Shown here piece by piece: positions 34,981 to 44,197 of a stretch of 64,000 nt of DNA. Where the stretch lies: positions 17,076 through 81,075 of the forward strand of contig CAYUVH010000014.1 in assembly GCA_964448135.1 (NCBI GenBank). The letters run 5' to 3'. The notes beneath the pieces are model-generated. The model was not told where the DNA came from and ran no database searches. It saw nothing but the letters and a program-made list of their open reading frames with translations. This DNA is from CAYUVH01 sp964448135. GTDB lineage: Bacteria; Verrucomicrobiota; Verrucomicrobiia; Limisphaerales; UBA8199. A program made the position numbers and the translations under genes. How positions within the stretch are numbered: the stretch's first letter is position 1; each line of letters begins with the position of its first letter.

Positions 34981-36048
34981 TTATTTGAGCGTTTCCAGAT
35001 AACTCACGATCTGGCTCACTTCGTTCGAATTGAGCAGCATGTTCGGCATCAGGCAACCGGGCTTGATCGTCTGCGGATCGCGCACCCATTGGAGCAATTT
35101 CGCCCGTGTGTTCGGCGCCGCGCCCGCCGCGATCGTCTCCCGCGTCATCAGCCGCGTCAGGTCCGGCCCGAATACTCCCACCGACGCCGTGCCTTCGATC
35201 CGATGGCAACTTACGCACGCGGTCTTCATGAACAAGTCGCGCCCATCGCTGGCGTTCTTATCCTTGACCACCGGCAGCGGCCGCTTTTGCTCTGCAATCC
35301 ACTTCTCAAATTGTTCCGGCGTCTCCACCACCACGCGGATAAGCATTCTCGCGTGCTGTGCGCCGCAAAATTCCGCGCAATTTCCCAGGTAAGTCCCCGT
35401 CGCATAGGGCTCCACCCACATCTCGTTCGAGCGGTTGGGAATCACATCGGTCTTTCCCGCCAATTGCGGCACCCAAAAGCTGTGCGCCACGTCCGCCGAT
35501 TCCAATTTCAGGCCGGTCGGCAGCCTTTTTTCCTTTGAGCTGACGGGGATGTGCAATTCATTCGCCGTGATGACGCCGTAGTCCGGATAGTGGATTTCCC
35601 ACCACCATTGGTGCCCGACCACCCGCACTTTAAGGGCATTCGCCGGCAATTTCGCGTTCTGCACGTCGGCCACCGTCCGGGCCGTCACGAGCACCAGGAC
35701 AAAAACAATCAATATCGGAATAATGGTCCAGGCCAGCTCGAGCTGGTTGCTGCCGTAAACTTGCGGGGGTTCCTTGCCTTCGTCGCCCGGCCGGCTGCGG
35801 AATTTAACGATCGCGTAGGTCAGCAAGCCGCCGACCACCAGGAAAATCGCGGTGCACACCAATATCGCCAGCAGGGAAATCTCGTACACCGCCTCCGCCG
35901 GCGCCGACAGGGGCTTGAAGATGTTGGCGACCGGGCGGAGTTCGCCGGCGAAGACGGTGCTCCCGGCGCTCAAAGTTCCCAGGCCCATTCCTGCGGCCCA
36001 TCGGAACCAGCGCGGCATCTTCTTCCGCATATTCAAGTCACCGTCCAT
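34981..36048 (-). CDS. coxB: Cytochrome c oxidase subunit II with C-terminal heme c (caa3 type)
   Basis: About 355 residues from ATG 36048; ATG 36030 is an equally possible start. A signal/anchor region is followed by two membrane helices (ISLLAILVCTAIFLVVGGLL, LAWTIIPILIVFVLVLV) and the cupredoxin domain with GHQWWWEIHYP. The CuA centre is seen in CAEFCGAQHARM, with its His in SADVAHSFWVP. A C-terminal cytochrome c domain has CVSCH and a Met ligand in CLMPNM. Subunit II takes electrons from cytochrome c; the fused heme defines a caa3 enzyme. The upstream in-frame region to 36321 is not conserved and runs antisense into the divergent gene, so it is excluded. This is the first gene of the respiratory cluster. 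Confidence 0.93.
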   Translation of the reverse strand: MDGDLNMRKKMPRWFRWAAGMGLGTLSAGSTVFAGELRPVANIFKPLSAPAEAVYEISLLAILVCTAIFLVVGGLLTYAIVKFRSRPGDEGKEPPQVYGSNQLELAWTIIPILIVFVLVLVTARTVADVQNAKLPANALKVRVVGHQWWWEIHYPDYGVITANELHIPVSSKEKRLPTGLKLESADVAHSFWVPQLAGKTDVIPNRSNEMWVEPYATGTYLGNCAEFCGAQHARMLIRVVVETPEQFEKWIAEQKRPLPVVKDKNASDGRDLFMKTACVSCHRIEGTASVGVFGPDLTRLMTRETIAAGAAPNTRAKLLQWVRDPQTIKPGCLMPNMLLNSNEVSQIVSYLETLK

Positions 36049-36209
36049 ACATTGCTTGCGCCGTGAACTTACTTGTGGACTCCGCCAGCTATCGTGTCGC
36101 GTGGCTGGCGGAATGTAAAATACTTTGTCGAGTTCGCTCAACGTTTGAGCCGTCTCGGTTTTTGGCGGGCCTGCAAAAAAGTGGTGGCGGTTTACGCGAT
36201 GCGAAAACC

Positions 36210-36230
36210 CCGCCCGCTTCCAGCGGGCGG
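36210..36230. promoter_or_regulatory. Strong hairpin in the divergent region upstream of coxB
   Basis: A perfect 9-bp inverted repeat, CCGCCCGCT and AGCGGGCGG, with a 3-nt loop (TCC), in the 259-bp gap between coxB and the plus-strand glycosidase gene. Read on the minus strand it is followed by GGTTTTCG, so it could act as an attenuator/leader hairpin of the cox operon. It could equally be a dispersed GC palindrome. No conserved operator was recognised. Confidence 0.45.
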
Positions 36231-36307
36231 AACGAACGGTTGAGTTCGTGCGATATTTCGTCGCTTGAGCACTTTCCTCCTGCTGCCAAACCCGCTTAAA
36301 TCCATGC

Positions 36308-37750
36308 ATGCATTGGCGCAACCTCGGTATTCTTTTCGGGCTCCTGCTTCAATTCCGCGCGCCGGGAGCGGATGTCCTGTCCCTCGGCTCCCAGCGTGAG
36401 CTTTTCGTTGACCACTACCTCATCGAAAAGATGGACAACGCCCAACTCAAGCTCCACGAACCGCTGCGGGAAAACGTCGCGATCAAGTTCGACCAACCCT
36501 GGGAGGGCGGCTACTCCGCCTATATCACCGTCTTCCAGGATGGCGATCTTTATCGCATGTATTACCGCGGCCTCCCCGTCGCCACGCGTGATGGCAGCCC
36601 TGAAGCCTCCGTCTGCTACGCCGAGTCCGCTGACGGCAAAACCTTTACCAAACCTTCGCTGGGCCTCGTTGAGCTGAACGGCTCCAGCAAAAACAACGTT
36701 CTCTTCACGAACGCCCCCTACAGCCACAACTTCAGCCCGTTCCTCGATACCCGCCCCGGCGTCCCGGCCGCCGAAAAATACAAGGGACTCGCCGGCTACA
36801 ATAAAGTCGGTCTGCGCGCCTATGTTTCCGGCGATGGCATCCACTGGACCGTTTGGCGCACGAACGCGGTGTTCACCAACGGCATCTTCGACTCCCAAAA
36901 TGTCGCCTTCTGGTCGCCCTCCGAACAAAAATACCTCTGCTACTTCCGCACCTGGAAAGGGAAAACCGACGGCGGCTTCCGCTGGATTTCGCGCACCACC
37001 AGCACTGACTTTGAGCATTGGACCGACCCCGAGGAAATGGACCCTGGCGATACGCCGTTCGAACACCTCTACACCAATGGCACGCACCCCTACTACCGCG
37101 CACCGCAGATTTACATTGGCCTGGCGAAACGCTTTTTCCCCTCCAAAGCCGCGCTGCCCGCCGACCAGGCGAAGTCGTTGGTAACGAATCCTCATTACCG
37201 GGTCGCGTCCAGCGACTCCGTTTTTTTCACGTCCCGCGGCGGCCACCGCTATGACCGCACCTTCATGGAAGCCTTCATCCGCCCCGGCCCCACGCCCGAA
37301 GATTGGGTGAGCCGCGACAACACGCCCGCGCTCGGTGTCATCCCCGCGAAGGACAACCCGCGCGAAATGTACATCTACCGCCTCTCCCATTACGCCCAGC
37401 CCAGCGTCCACCTCGCTCGTTATTCGCTGCGCACCGACGGCTTTATCTCGGTGAACGCCCCGTACAAAGGCGGCGAAATTCTCACCAAACCATTCACCTT
37501 CACGGGCAACAAACTTGAAATCAACTTCGCCACCAGCGCCGCCGGCGGCATCCAGGTCGAAATCCAGGACGCCAGCGGCAAACCCATCCCCGGCTTTGCC
37601 CTCGCCGATTCCCCCGAAATGATCGGCGACGAAATAGATCGCTCCGTCACCTGGAAGTCCGGCGCCGAACTCGTCAGACTCGCCGGTCAGCCCGTCCGCC
37701 TCCGCTTTGTCATGAAGGACGCCGATCTCTATTCCCTCCGCTTCTTCTGA
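36308..37750 (+). CDS. Secreted GH32/GH43-like propeller protein
   Basis: A 480-residue protein with a signal peptide (LGILFGLLLQFRAPGA). The body resembles the secreted five-bladed-propeller glycosidase-like proteins common in Planctomycetes and Verrucomicrobia: LFVDHYLIEKMDNAQLKLH at the N-terminus, YITVFQDGDLYRMYYRG, CYAESADGKTFTKP, VSGDGIHWTVW and DSQNVAFWS. The C-terminal third (KPFTFTGNKLEINFATSAAG, GGIQVEIQDASGKPIPGF, LRFVMKDADLYSLRF) is a separate beta-sandwich often seen in these proteins. No catalytic acid pair can be named with certainty. It is followed after 5 bp by another secreted carbohydrate-related gene, suggesting a two-gene operon. ATG 36304 is out of frame, so 36308 is the first ATG of this frame. 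Confidence 0.78.
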   Translation: MHWRNLGILFGLLLQFRAPGADVLSLGSQRELFVDHYLIEKMDNAQLKLHEPLRENVAIKFDQPWEGGYSAYITVFQDGDLYRMYYRGLPVATRDGSPEASVCYAESADGKTFTKPSLGLVELNGSSKNNVLFTNAPYSHNFSPFLDTRPGVPAAEKYKGLAGYNKVGLRAYVSGDGIHWTVWRTNAVFTNGIFDSQNVAFWSPSEQKYLCYFRTWKGKTDGGFRWISRTTSTDFEHWTDPEEMDPGDTPFEHLYTNGTHPYYRAPQIYIGLAKRFFPSKAALPADQAKSLVTNPHYRVASSDSVFFTSRGGHRYDRTFMEAFIRPGPTPEDWVSRDNTPALGVIPAKDNPREMYIYRLSHYAQPSVHLARYSLRTDGFISVNAPYKGGEILTKPFTFTGNKLEINFATSAAGGIQVEIQDASGKPIPGFALADSPEMIGDEIDRSVTWKSGAELVRLAGQPVRLRFVMKDADLYSLRFF

Positions 37751-37755
37751 TTCCT

Positions 37756-39384
37756 TTGAAATCTCAATTTTCAAATTTGAAATTGTTCCTTTTGCTGCCC
37801 CTCCTTTTGCTTTTTCCCCAGCCGTCCTTCGCCGCCACCAACACGCCCGGCTGGCAGCAGCTCCACTCCCAGGCCCTGAATCACCCTCGCCGCATCATCT
37901 TCAACAACGACGGCAACGAACCCGTCTATTTCTGCAAAAAGCCCACCGCCGAAGCCCTCCTTGAACCTCGCACGCTAGCCCTCGCCGGGACGCAGGTGGA
38001 TTCCATTTTTTATTGCACGTGGAGTTCGGGGTTCGGCGTCTTCACACACAACACCAAGGTTGGCCAGGTCTTCACCAACCGCGAGGCCATGTTCACCAAC
38101 AATCTCACCGGCGAATTTCTTGCCCGCGGCATTGACCCGCTCCGTGTCATGGTGGACTTCGCGCACTCGAACCGCATGGAACTCTTCTGGTCCATGCGCA
38201 TGAACGACACTCACGACGCCTCCCGCGCCGCCTACGGTCCCGTGATGTTCGCTGCCAATCCACTGAAGCGAGCGCATCCCGAATGGCTCATCGCCGACAA
38301 GGCCCATCCTCCAAAATACGGCACCTGGTCCGCCGTGAACTACAGCATCCCCGAAATCCGCGATCTCGCCTTCCGCTACTGCGAGGAAGTCTGCCGCAAC
38401 TACGACGTGGACGGCCTCGAACTCGATTTCTTCCGCCACGCCTTCTTCTTCAAAAGCTCCGCCACCGGCGCCGCCTGCACCCCCGCCGAGCTCGAACAAA
38501 TGACCTCGCTCATCCGCCGCATCCGCGCCATGACCGAAGACCTCGGCCGCCAACGCGGCCGCCCCATCCTCCTCGCCATCCGCGTCCCCGATTCCGTCCC
38601 CTACGCCCGCTACATCGGCCTCGACTGGGAAAAGTGGTTGAAGGACGGCCTCATAGACATCCTCATCGCCGGCGGCTACACCCAATTCAATCCCTGGGAA
38701 GACACCATCAAACTCGGCCACCAATACGGCGTCAAAGTCTATCCCTCCCTCGACGAACCCCGCCTGCGCGACCAGCCGGGTCTTCAACTTCGTCAAAGCG
38801 ACTCCGTCTATCGGGGCCGCGCTCTGGAAGCCTTGGCTGCCGGCGTAGACGGCATATATATATTCAATTTCTTCTATTGGAACCGTCCGCTTTGGAAGGA
38901 ATTGGGCGATCCTGCAATCCTGCGACGGCTTGCGCGTACTTATGTGGCCAGTCCAATGGGTTTCGGCTCGATGCCCGTGCCACACCGCGGTTATCTGAAT
39001 GTGCCCACCATTAATCCCTCCGATCAGATCCACATTCCGCCCGGGAAATCTGTCCGTTTGGATTTGTTTACGGCAGAGGAGGGAAGCTACCTCACCAATG
39101 GCATCGGGCCGATATTGAGACTCCGATTCGAAAACCCATATTACTCTCCCGATACGAAGGTTTCATTGAACGGAAACGTTCTGGCCAACGGATGGCGCGA
39201 TCCTTCGCGGGCGATTAGTGATATACCTCCCGAAGGATGGGCTTGGGGCGCCCACTTCCTCGAATTCAACCTCGCTGGTCATCCTTTGCGCCCCTTCCGC
39301 AACGAAATCGAGATCACCTGTCCTGCCGATGAGCCATCCCCCTTGCGCCTGCAAGACATCTGGGTGACTTGCAGGCCTGACTAA
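37756..39384 (+). CDS. Secreted TIM-barrel protein, GH10-like/glycosidase-related
   Basis: A 542-residue protein with a signal peptide (LFLLLPLLLLFPQPSFAA). The central part resembles the family-10-like glycosyl hydrolase (GHL) barrels: MVDFAHSNRMELFWSMRMND, NYDVDGLELDFFRH with the acidic cluster at the expected catalytic strand, LIDILIAGGYTQF, VKVYPSL and GVDGIYIFNFFYW. The C-terminal 130 residues form a beta domain (VSLNGNVL, EGWAWGAHFLEFNL). The frame opens at TTG 37756 inside an imperfect AT-rich palindrome, so the real start could be a little further downstream. Codon use changes near 38.8 kb: earlier codons nearly always end in C or G, while the last 570 bp are far more mixed. It is 5 bp after the propeller gene; the substrate is unknown. 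Confidence 0.75.
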   Translation: MKSQFSNLKLFLLLPLLLLFPQPSFAATNTPGWQQLHSQALNHPRRIIFNNDGNEPVYFCKKPTAEALLEPRTLALAGTQVDSIFYCTWSSGFGVFTHNTKVGQVFTNREAMFTNNLTGEFLARGIDPLRVMVDFAHSNRMELFWSMRMNDTHDASRAAYGPVMFAANPLKRAHPEWLIADKAHPPKYGTWSAVNYSIPEIRDLAFRYCEEVCRNYDVDGLELDFFRHAFFFKSSATGAACTPAELEQMTSLIRRIRAMTEDLGRQRGRPILLAIRVPDSVPYARYIGLDWEKWLKDGLIDILIAGGYTQFNPWEDTIKLGHQYGVKVYPSLDEPRLRDQPGLQLRQSDSVYRGRALEALAAGVDGIYIFNFFYWNRPLWKELGDPAILRRLARTYVASPMGFGSMPVPHRGYLNVPTINPSDQIHIPPGKSVRLDLFTAEEGSYLTNGIGPILRLRFENPYYSPDTKVSLNGNVLANGWRDPSRAISDIPPEGWAWGAHFLEFNLAGHPLRPFRNEIEITCPADEPSPLRLQDIWVTCRPD

Positions 39385-39472
39385 TTTTCCGACCACGTCG
39401 CCCCTGCGCTCTACCTCCCCATCGGGCTTATCCGTTCTATTCCGAAATCCCTCAACTCTCAACCTTCAACCC

Positions 39473-40684
39473 TCAACTCTTTTTCGCCGCCACCTGCGCC
39501 GCCAACGCCTTCAAATCCTTCTTCCTCAAAACCCCCTCAATCAACTCCGGCAGCTTGTTCGGCGTACACCCAAAACACGGCACCCCAAACTCCGAAATCT
39601 TTTTCGCCAGCGGCTCGTTGAAACTCGGTACTCCGGTGTCTGACAGCGCCAGCAAACAAATCACCCGCACGCCCGATTCCACCATCTCTTTCAACCGGCG
39701 CACCAACTGCGCCTGATTCCCGCCTTCAAACAAATCGGTGATCATGATGAAGATCGTCTGCGCCGGGTCCGTGATAAACCTCTCGCAGTAGGCCACCGAT
39801 TTGTTGATGTCTGTCCCACCGCCAAGCTGCACCCCGAAAATCATATCCACCGGATCACTGCCGCATTGCTCGGTCAGGTCCACGACCTCCGTGTCGAACG
39901 CCACCACGCGCGTGTTCAATGCCGGCAGCGACGAAAAAATCGAGCCCGTCACCGACCCGTACACGACCGACTCCGCCATCGAGCCGCTCTGGTCCATGTC
40001 CACGATCACCGTCCACTGATTCGACCGTTGCGCGCGCGAGTAGAAATACACCTTGTCCGGTACGATGGTGCCCAGCGCCGGCTGATAATTCTTGAGATTC
40101 CGTCCGATGGTCCATTTCCAGTCAATTGAAGCGGCATGGGGCAGGGGAGAGTGCTCGTTGCGATTCAACGCGCCCATCACTGCCTGTCTGAGTTTCTGCT
40201 CCAGCAACCGCTTGATTTTCTCCACCACCGCCCGCACCACCATTCGCGCCGTTTCTTTTGTGCGCTCGGGAATGCGGCCCTTCAACGACATGAGCGTTCC
40301 CACGAGCTGTGTATTCGGCTCCACGTTCTTCAACGTCTCCGGCTCGAACAAAAGCTGCGTCAGCCCCTTCCGCTCGATGGCGTCGTTTTGAATCACCGCC
40401 ACCACGTCCTCTTTGAAATAGGAACGAATGTCCCCCAGCCACTTCGCCAGGTTAGGCGCGGACGGCCCCAGCCCTGCCGAGCGTTTGCCACCTCGCGGCG
40501 TGCCTTCCTCGCCAGTGGTCTCGTCGTAGATCGCCGCCAGCGCCTCATCCATCGCCATCTGTTCCGGCGACAGCCCACAACCCTGCGCTCCGCCTGCGCC
40601 CATCCGCGCGAGCGATTCCTGCGCGTGCTGGCCGAGGATCAGCCGCCAGCGGGCTATTTGAGTGGGATCAACCGGCGCGCTCAT
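39473..40684 (-). CDS. VWA-domain protein of the MoxR cluster
   Basis: A 403-residue cytoplasmic protein. The C-terminal half is a von Willebrand factor A domain with an intact MIDAS: IVDMDQSGSMAES (Asp231, Ser233, Ser235), a Thr in LGGGTDINKS and the Asp in IMITDLFEGG. The N-terminal half is helical with a basic stretch. Such proteins bind metal-dependent partners and typically work with MoxR AAA+ ATPases in assembling or activating complexes. The ATG at 40684 overlaps the stop of the DUF5682-like gene by 4 bp. It is the last gene of a five-gene set. No signal peptide or membrane helix is present, so action in the cytoplasm is expected. Confidence 0.9.
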   Translation of the reverse strand: MSAPVDPTQIARWRLILGQHAQESLARMGAGGAQGCGLSPEQMAMDEALAAIYDETTGEEGTPRGGKRSAGLGPSAPNLAKWLGDIRSYFKEDVVAVIQNDAIERKGLTQLLFEPETLKNVEPNTQLVGTLMSLKGRIPERTKETARMVVRAVVEKIKRLLEQKLRQAVMGALNRNEHSPLPHAASIDWKWTIGRNLKNYQPALGTIVPDKVYFYSRAQRSNQWTVIVDMDQSGSMAESVVYGSVTGSIFSSLPALNTRVVAFDTEVVDLTEQCGSDPVDMIFGVQLGGGTDINKSVAYCERFITDPAQTIFIMITDLFEGGNQAQLVRRLKEMVESGVRVICLLALSDTGVPSFNEPLAKKISEFGVPCFGCTPNKLPELIEGVLRKKDLKALAAQVAAKKS

Positions 40685-43059
40685 AAATTCTCGAAATCAA
40701 AGCCCGACAACTCGTCGAGCTTCTCTTTTTCTTTCTCGCTAAGTTCGCCGCTCAACGCTTCGCTCGCCGAATCCTTGTTCACTCCCCAAATCTCGCCCAG
40801 GTTCTCCGTAATGCTCCGCTTCTCCTCTGCCGAGAAATCCCCGAACGCCCGCCGCAAGAACACCAGCGCCCGCTTGAATTGCTCCTCGTCGAGCGAACCT
40901 ACGTATTTGTCGAGTTGTTCCCAAAGCGCCAGTCGCGTGAGCAGCGCGTAGCGATTTCGCTTCGCGAGCCCTTCAAACCAGCCTGCTCCCAAATCGGCCT
41001 CGATGCCCGGTGACAATCGCCGCGAAACTTCCCGCGCCAATTCCTCGTTCGCGATCAAGCTCCGTTCCAGCAGCAGCGCGCACGCGTAGCCCGACAACAG
41101 CGGATTCAAATGATCCGCCTTGGCGAGCTTCTGTAATTCCCCGACCCATTGCGCCTCATCCACCAGCGAGGCGTAATCCAGCGCCACCTTGTTCAGTTCG
41201 TCCATGCCGACGACCATGACCTTGGCCGCCGTCTGATCGCAATTCGCCGCGCCCACCAGCGCCAGCGCGCCTTCGAGAAAAAGTTGTTCGAGCAACGGCT
41301 TCAACGGCTCGGCGTCAAATTGCCGCACGTCGCCATAACGAATCACCATGCCGAGCTCGCGCGTCGCGCCCGCCAGCGCCGTGAAATCCGAGGAATCATT
41401 CGCCAGCCGCTGCAAGGTCTGCCGCGCCAGTTCGATGGAACCGCTCATCCCGCACTCGCACGCCTGCCGGATCACCGCGGAGGCGCCGGCCACGGAAGCG
41501 CATGTTTCGAGGCACTGCTTGAATTTCACCGCCGTGGCCAGCTCGACCGTTTCACCGAGGAGCACAGCTTCGACAATCGCAATCTCCGCCTCCGGCGTCC
41601 ATTGCAGTGCCCAGCGCTCCGCCCAGCTCGTGCCGTCCTGTCGCACTCCTATCTTCTTGGCGAACGGCACTTCCAGCACCGCCAACCGATGCAGAAAGCT
41701 CGAACGATGCAGATCCAGAAACGCCGCCTCCCGGCTTTTCACGCGCCGGTTCTCGCGCAAATCCAAATCCAATTCGCGCCGGACCGCCGCCTTGAACGGC
41801 TCGAGCTTTAGCCGCGCCAACTCGCGATAAAAATCATCCTGGATGCTCGTCTGCGTCACGCCCTTCGCGAGCGATCCAATGGCCGTGCCTACTTCCACCC
41901 TCAACAACGGCTCGCGCACCACCGCTGGGTCGCCTTGGCCGAGCAGCGTCAGCGCTGCGTCCTGCAACTCACGCAACGTCGGCCGCGAATTCCTCATCCC
42001 CGCCATCGCCCCCGCCAGTCGCACGCCTTCTATCACTTCCGCCGTGGACCGAAATGTCCCCGTGCTTCGCATCTCGCGCACCACCTGCGTGAGAAATAGC
42101 GTCGCCAGCGAATTCTCTCCAAACTCTCCCTGGCCCGCCGCCGCTCCGCCGTTCACAAATTGGTTCCATACCATCTCAAAGTAAGCCGGCGCATGATTCC
42201 CCGCGCCGTAACCCGATTGTGACGACAGCTTGAAAAACGAATAGGGCATCAGCGTCAGGCGTGATTCCCTCCGCCTCAGCTTCGCAAAATCCTCATCCGT
42301 CATCGCCGGTAAATCCGGTCCCAGCGCCGACGCGTGAAACGCCCCCGTCACCACCACGATTTCCTCCGGTTTGAAACCTTGCGCCAGCGCCTCCTGAATC
42401 TTTCGACGCATGTAAGCCTCGCGCACCAGATTCTCCGCCGCGCGCCGAGTCGAAAAATCCTCCAGCCCCCGCAACTCCTCTCCATAGCACCGCGCCGCCC
42501 TCTGATACGCCCCGTCCTCACGCAACTGCTCGAAGTGCCGCTCCCAATAAGTCTCGTAATCCGGCTCCCCTGCGAGCTTCGCCACCTGTTGATATACGGA
42601 TTCGCGCTTTGTCTCTTCCACCTTCTCGGCGACTACCTTTTCCGCATCTTCCTCGTCTTCGTTCTCGTCCTTCTCTTCCTTCTTCTCCGCTGGCTTTTCT
42701 TTCTCCAACACCGCCGCGCCATCATCCCGGTCCATCAATCCCAGAAAAACCGACGACGGCAAGTCCATGAACCGCGCCTTCGCCTTGTTTTCCCGGCACC
42801 AAACCAGCGCCTGATATTCCGGGCTGTAAACCGCCAGCGGATACACAAACGTCCGCACTGGCGCATCCGCCGTGTAAGCCAGGATCGCAATCGGCAGCTT
42901 GGACTTCGGGCTGACGATATGCTGAATCAGCGAATCCGCGTCATCCGATCCTTCAATCAATACCAGCTTGGGTCGCACGCGATCCAGCAGTTCGCGCAAA
43001 TGCCACGCCGCTGCCGGCGAGAGATGCCGGACGCCAAATATATGCGGCGTGGCGGCCAT
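40681..43059 (-). CDS. DUF5682-like (ChaN/TIKI-related) protein of the MoxR cluster
   Basis: A 792-residue protein. The N-terminus FGVRHLSPAAAW (Arg11, His12), VLIEGSDDAD (Glu36) and the later VVVTGAFHASAL match the pattern of DUF5682 and, more distantly, ChaN/EreA/TraB-type enzymes, where such residues form a metal or acid-base site. Between them lies a long charged insert (EKEKPAEKKEEKDENEDEE) likely to be flexible or coiled. The rest is alpha-helical. It lies 4 bp downstream of the MoxR gene and overlaps the VWA gene. In other genomes DUF5682 proteins occur with MoxR, VWA and SWIM genes, so the assignment is strengthened by context. Enzymatic activity is not established; a hydrolase role is inference. 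Confidence 0.83.
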   Translation of the reverse strand: MAATPHIFGVRHLSPAAAWHLRELLDRVRPKLVLIEGSDDADSLIQHIVSPKSKLPIAILAYTADAPVRTFVYPLAVYSPEYQALVWCRENKAKARFMDLPSSVFLGLMDRDDGAAVLEKEKPAEKKEEKDENEDEEDAEKVVAEKVEETKRESVYQQVAKLAGEPDYETYWERHFEQLREDGAYQRAARCYGEELRGLEDFSTRRAAENLVREAYMRRKIQEALAQGFKPEEIVVVTGAFHASALGPDLPAMTDEDFAKLRRRESRLTLMPYSFFKLSSQSGYGAGNHAPAYFEMVWNQFVNGGAAAGQGEFGENSLATLFLTQVVREMRSTGTFRSTAEVIEGVRLAGAMAGMRNSRPTLRELQDAALTLLGQGDPAVVREPLLRVEVGTAIGSLAKGVTQTSIQDDFYRELARLKLEPFKAAVRRELDLDLRENRRVKSREAAFLDLHRSSFLHRLAVLEVPFAKKIGVRQDGTSWAERWALQWTPEAEIAIVEAVLLGETVELATAVKFKQCLETCASVAGASAVIRQACECGMSGSIELARQTLQRLANDSSDFTALAGATRELGMVIRYGDVRQFDAEPLKPLLEQLFLEGALALVGAANCDQTAAKVMVVGMDELNKVALDYASLVDEAQWVGELQKLAKADHLNPLLSGYACALLLERSLIANEELAREVSRRLSPGIEADLGAGWFEGLAKRNRYALLTRLALWEQLDKYVGSLDEEQFKRALVFLRRAFGDFSAEEKRSITENLGEIWGVNKDSASEALSGELSEKEKEKLDELSGFDFENL

Positions 43060-43063
43060 GCGA

Positions 43064-44167
43064 TTACTCGCCGCCCACGTGATCCTGGCACGCCGCGTAA
43101 AGCCCGCGCCACGTCGCTCCCCGCTTCTTCATCACGTTCGCGAGGTAATCCTTCCAGACGATCACGTCCTTGTCGTCGTCCTTCACTACTGCGCCTTGTA
43201 GGCCCGACGCCAGGTCCTGATCGCTCACGGTGCCGTCACCAAAATTCCCCGACAGCGCCATGCTGTTTGCGAGCAGCGAAATCGCCTCCGCCGTGGAGAG
43301 CACGCCGGAAGGCGTCTTCACCTTGTTCTTCCCGTCGAGCGTTTGCCCGGCGCGCAGCTCGCGGAAAATCGTCACAATCTTCGTGATCGCCTCCTGGTCG
43401 GGAATCTTCGCCTGCAATTCCAGGTTCGAAGCCAGTTCGCCGACGCGCTTCGTCACGATGCCCACTTCCGTCTCCAAATCCGCCGGCGCTGGCAGCACCA
43501 CGATGTTAAACCGCCGCTTCAACGCCGCCGACATGTCGTTCACCCCACGATCCCGCGTGTTCGCCGTCGCGATCACCGAGAATCCGCGCTGCGCCGGAAT
43601 CTCTGTCGTCAGCTCCGGCACCGCCAACCGCTTCTCCGACAGCAGCGAAATCAATGCATCCTGCACTTCGGAGGCGCACCGCGTCACCTCCTCGAACCGC
43701 GCGATGCTCCCCGATTCCATCGCGCGAAAAATGGGACTCTTGATCAACGACTCATGGCTCGGCCCGCGTGCAATGAGCATCGCGTAATTCCACGTGTAAC
43801 GAATCTGTTCCTCCGTCGTGCCCGCCGTGCCTTGCACCACTTTCGTCGAATCTCCTGTGATCGCCGCCGCCAGATGCTCGGACAACCACGACTTCGCCGT
43901 CCCCGGTTCCCCAATCAACAACAACGCCCGATCCGTTACCAGCGTGGAGATGGCGATCTCCACCAGCCGCTGATGGCCGATGTATTTAGGCGTGACGTCC
44001 AGCTTCCCGCATTTGCCGCCGCAAATGTAAGTCAGCACCGAGCGTGGCGACATCCGCCAGCCCGCCGGCACCGCGTGCTTTTCCGCTTTGATCAGCGCGT
44101 CCAGTTCCTCGGCGAAAAGAATCTCCGCCGGCTGGCGCAAATCACCCGTCTTTTGATTGGTTGGCAT
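43064..44167 (-). CDS. MoxR-family AAA+ ATPase
   Basis: A 367-residue AAA+ ATPase. Walker A is GEPGTAKS (residues 86-93), the sensor and pore region includes GSIARFEEVTRC (Walker B-like with the acidic residue), and FSVIATANTRDRGVNDMSAAL contains the sensor 1 Asn and the arginine-finger region. The C-terminal lid follows. MoxR ATPases act as chaperone-like activators together with VWA-domain partners. The neighbouring genes (DUF5682-like, VWA, HEAT-like, SWIM) are in the same direction with gaps of 4 to 81 bp. The short N-terminal extension of about 60 residues is normal. Substrate is unknown. Confidence 0.93.
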   Translation of the reverse strand: MPTNQKTGDLRQPAEILFAEELDALIKAEKHAVPAGWRMSPRSVLTYICGGKCGKLDVTPKYIGHQRLVEIAISTLVTDRALLLIGEPGTAKSWLSEHLAAAITGDSTKVVQGTAGTTEEQIRYTWNYAMLIARGPSHESLIKSPIFRAMESGSIARFEEVTRCASEVQDALISLLSEKRLAVPELTTEIPAQRGFSVIATANTRDRGVNDMSAALKRRFNIVVLPAPADLETEVGIVTKRVGELASNLELQAKIPDQEAITKIVTIFRELRAGQTLDGKNKVKTPSGVLSTAEAISLLANSMALSGNFGDGTVSDQDLASGLQGAVVKDDDKDVIVWKDYLANVMKKRGATWRGLYAACQDHVGGE

Positions 44168-44197
44168 AGTCAGTGTTATTGCTGAGTGGCGGGACGT

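Noticed and set aside
36296..37774. Long open frame (492 codons) on the minus strand
   Set aside because: It is antisense to the signal-peptide-bearing propeller gene at 36308-37750, has no recognisable domains and results from strong third-position GC bias.
39385..39472. Gene or terminator between the convergent genes at 39.4 kb
   Set aside because: No frame of useful length and no clear hairpin plus T-run in the 88-bp gap.
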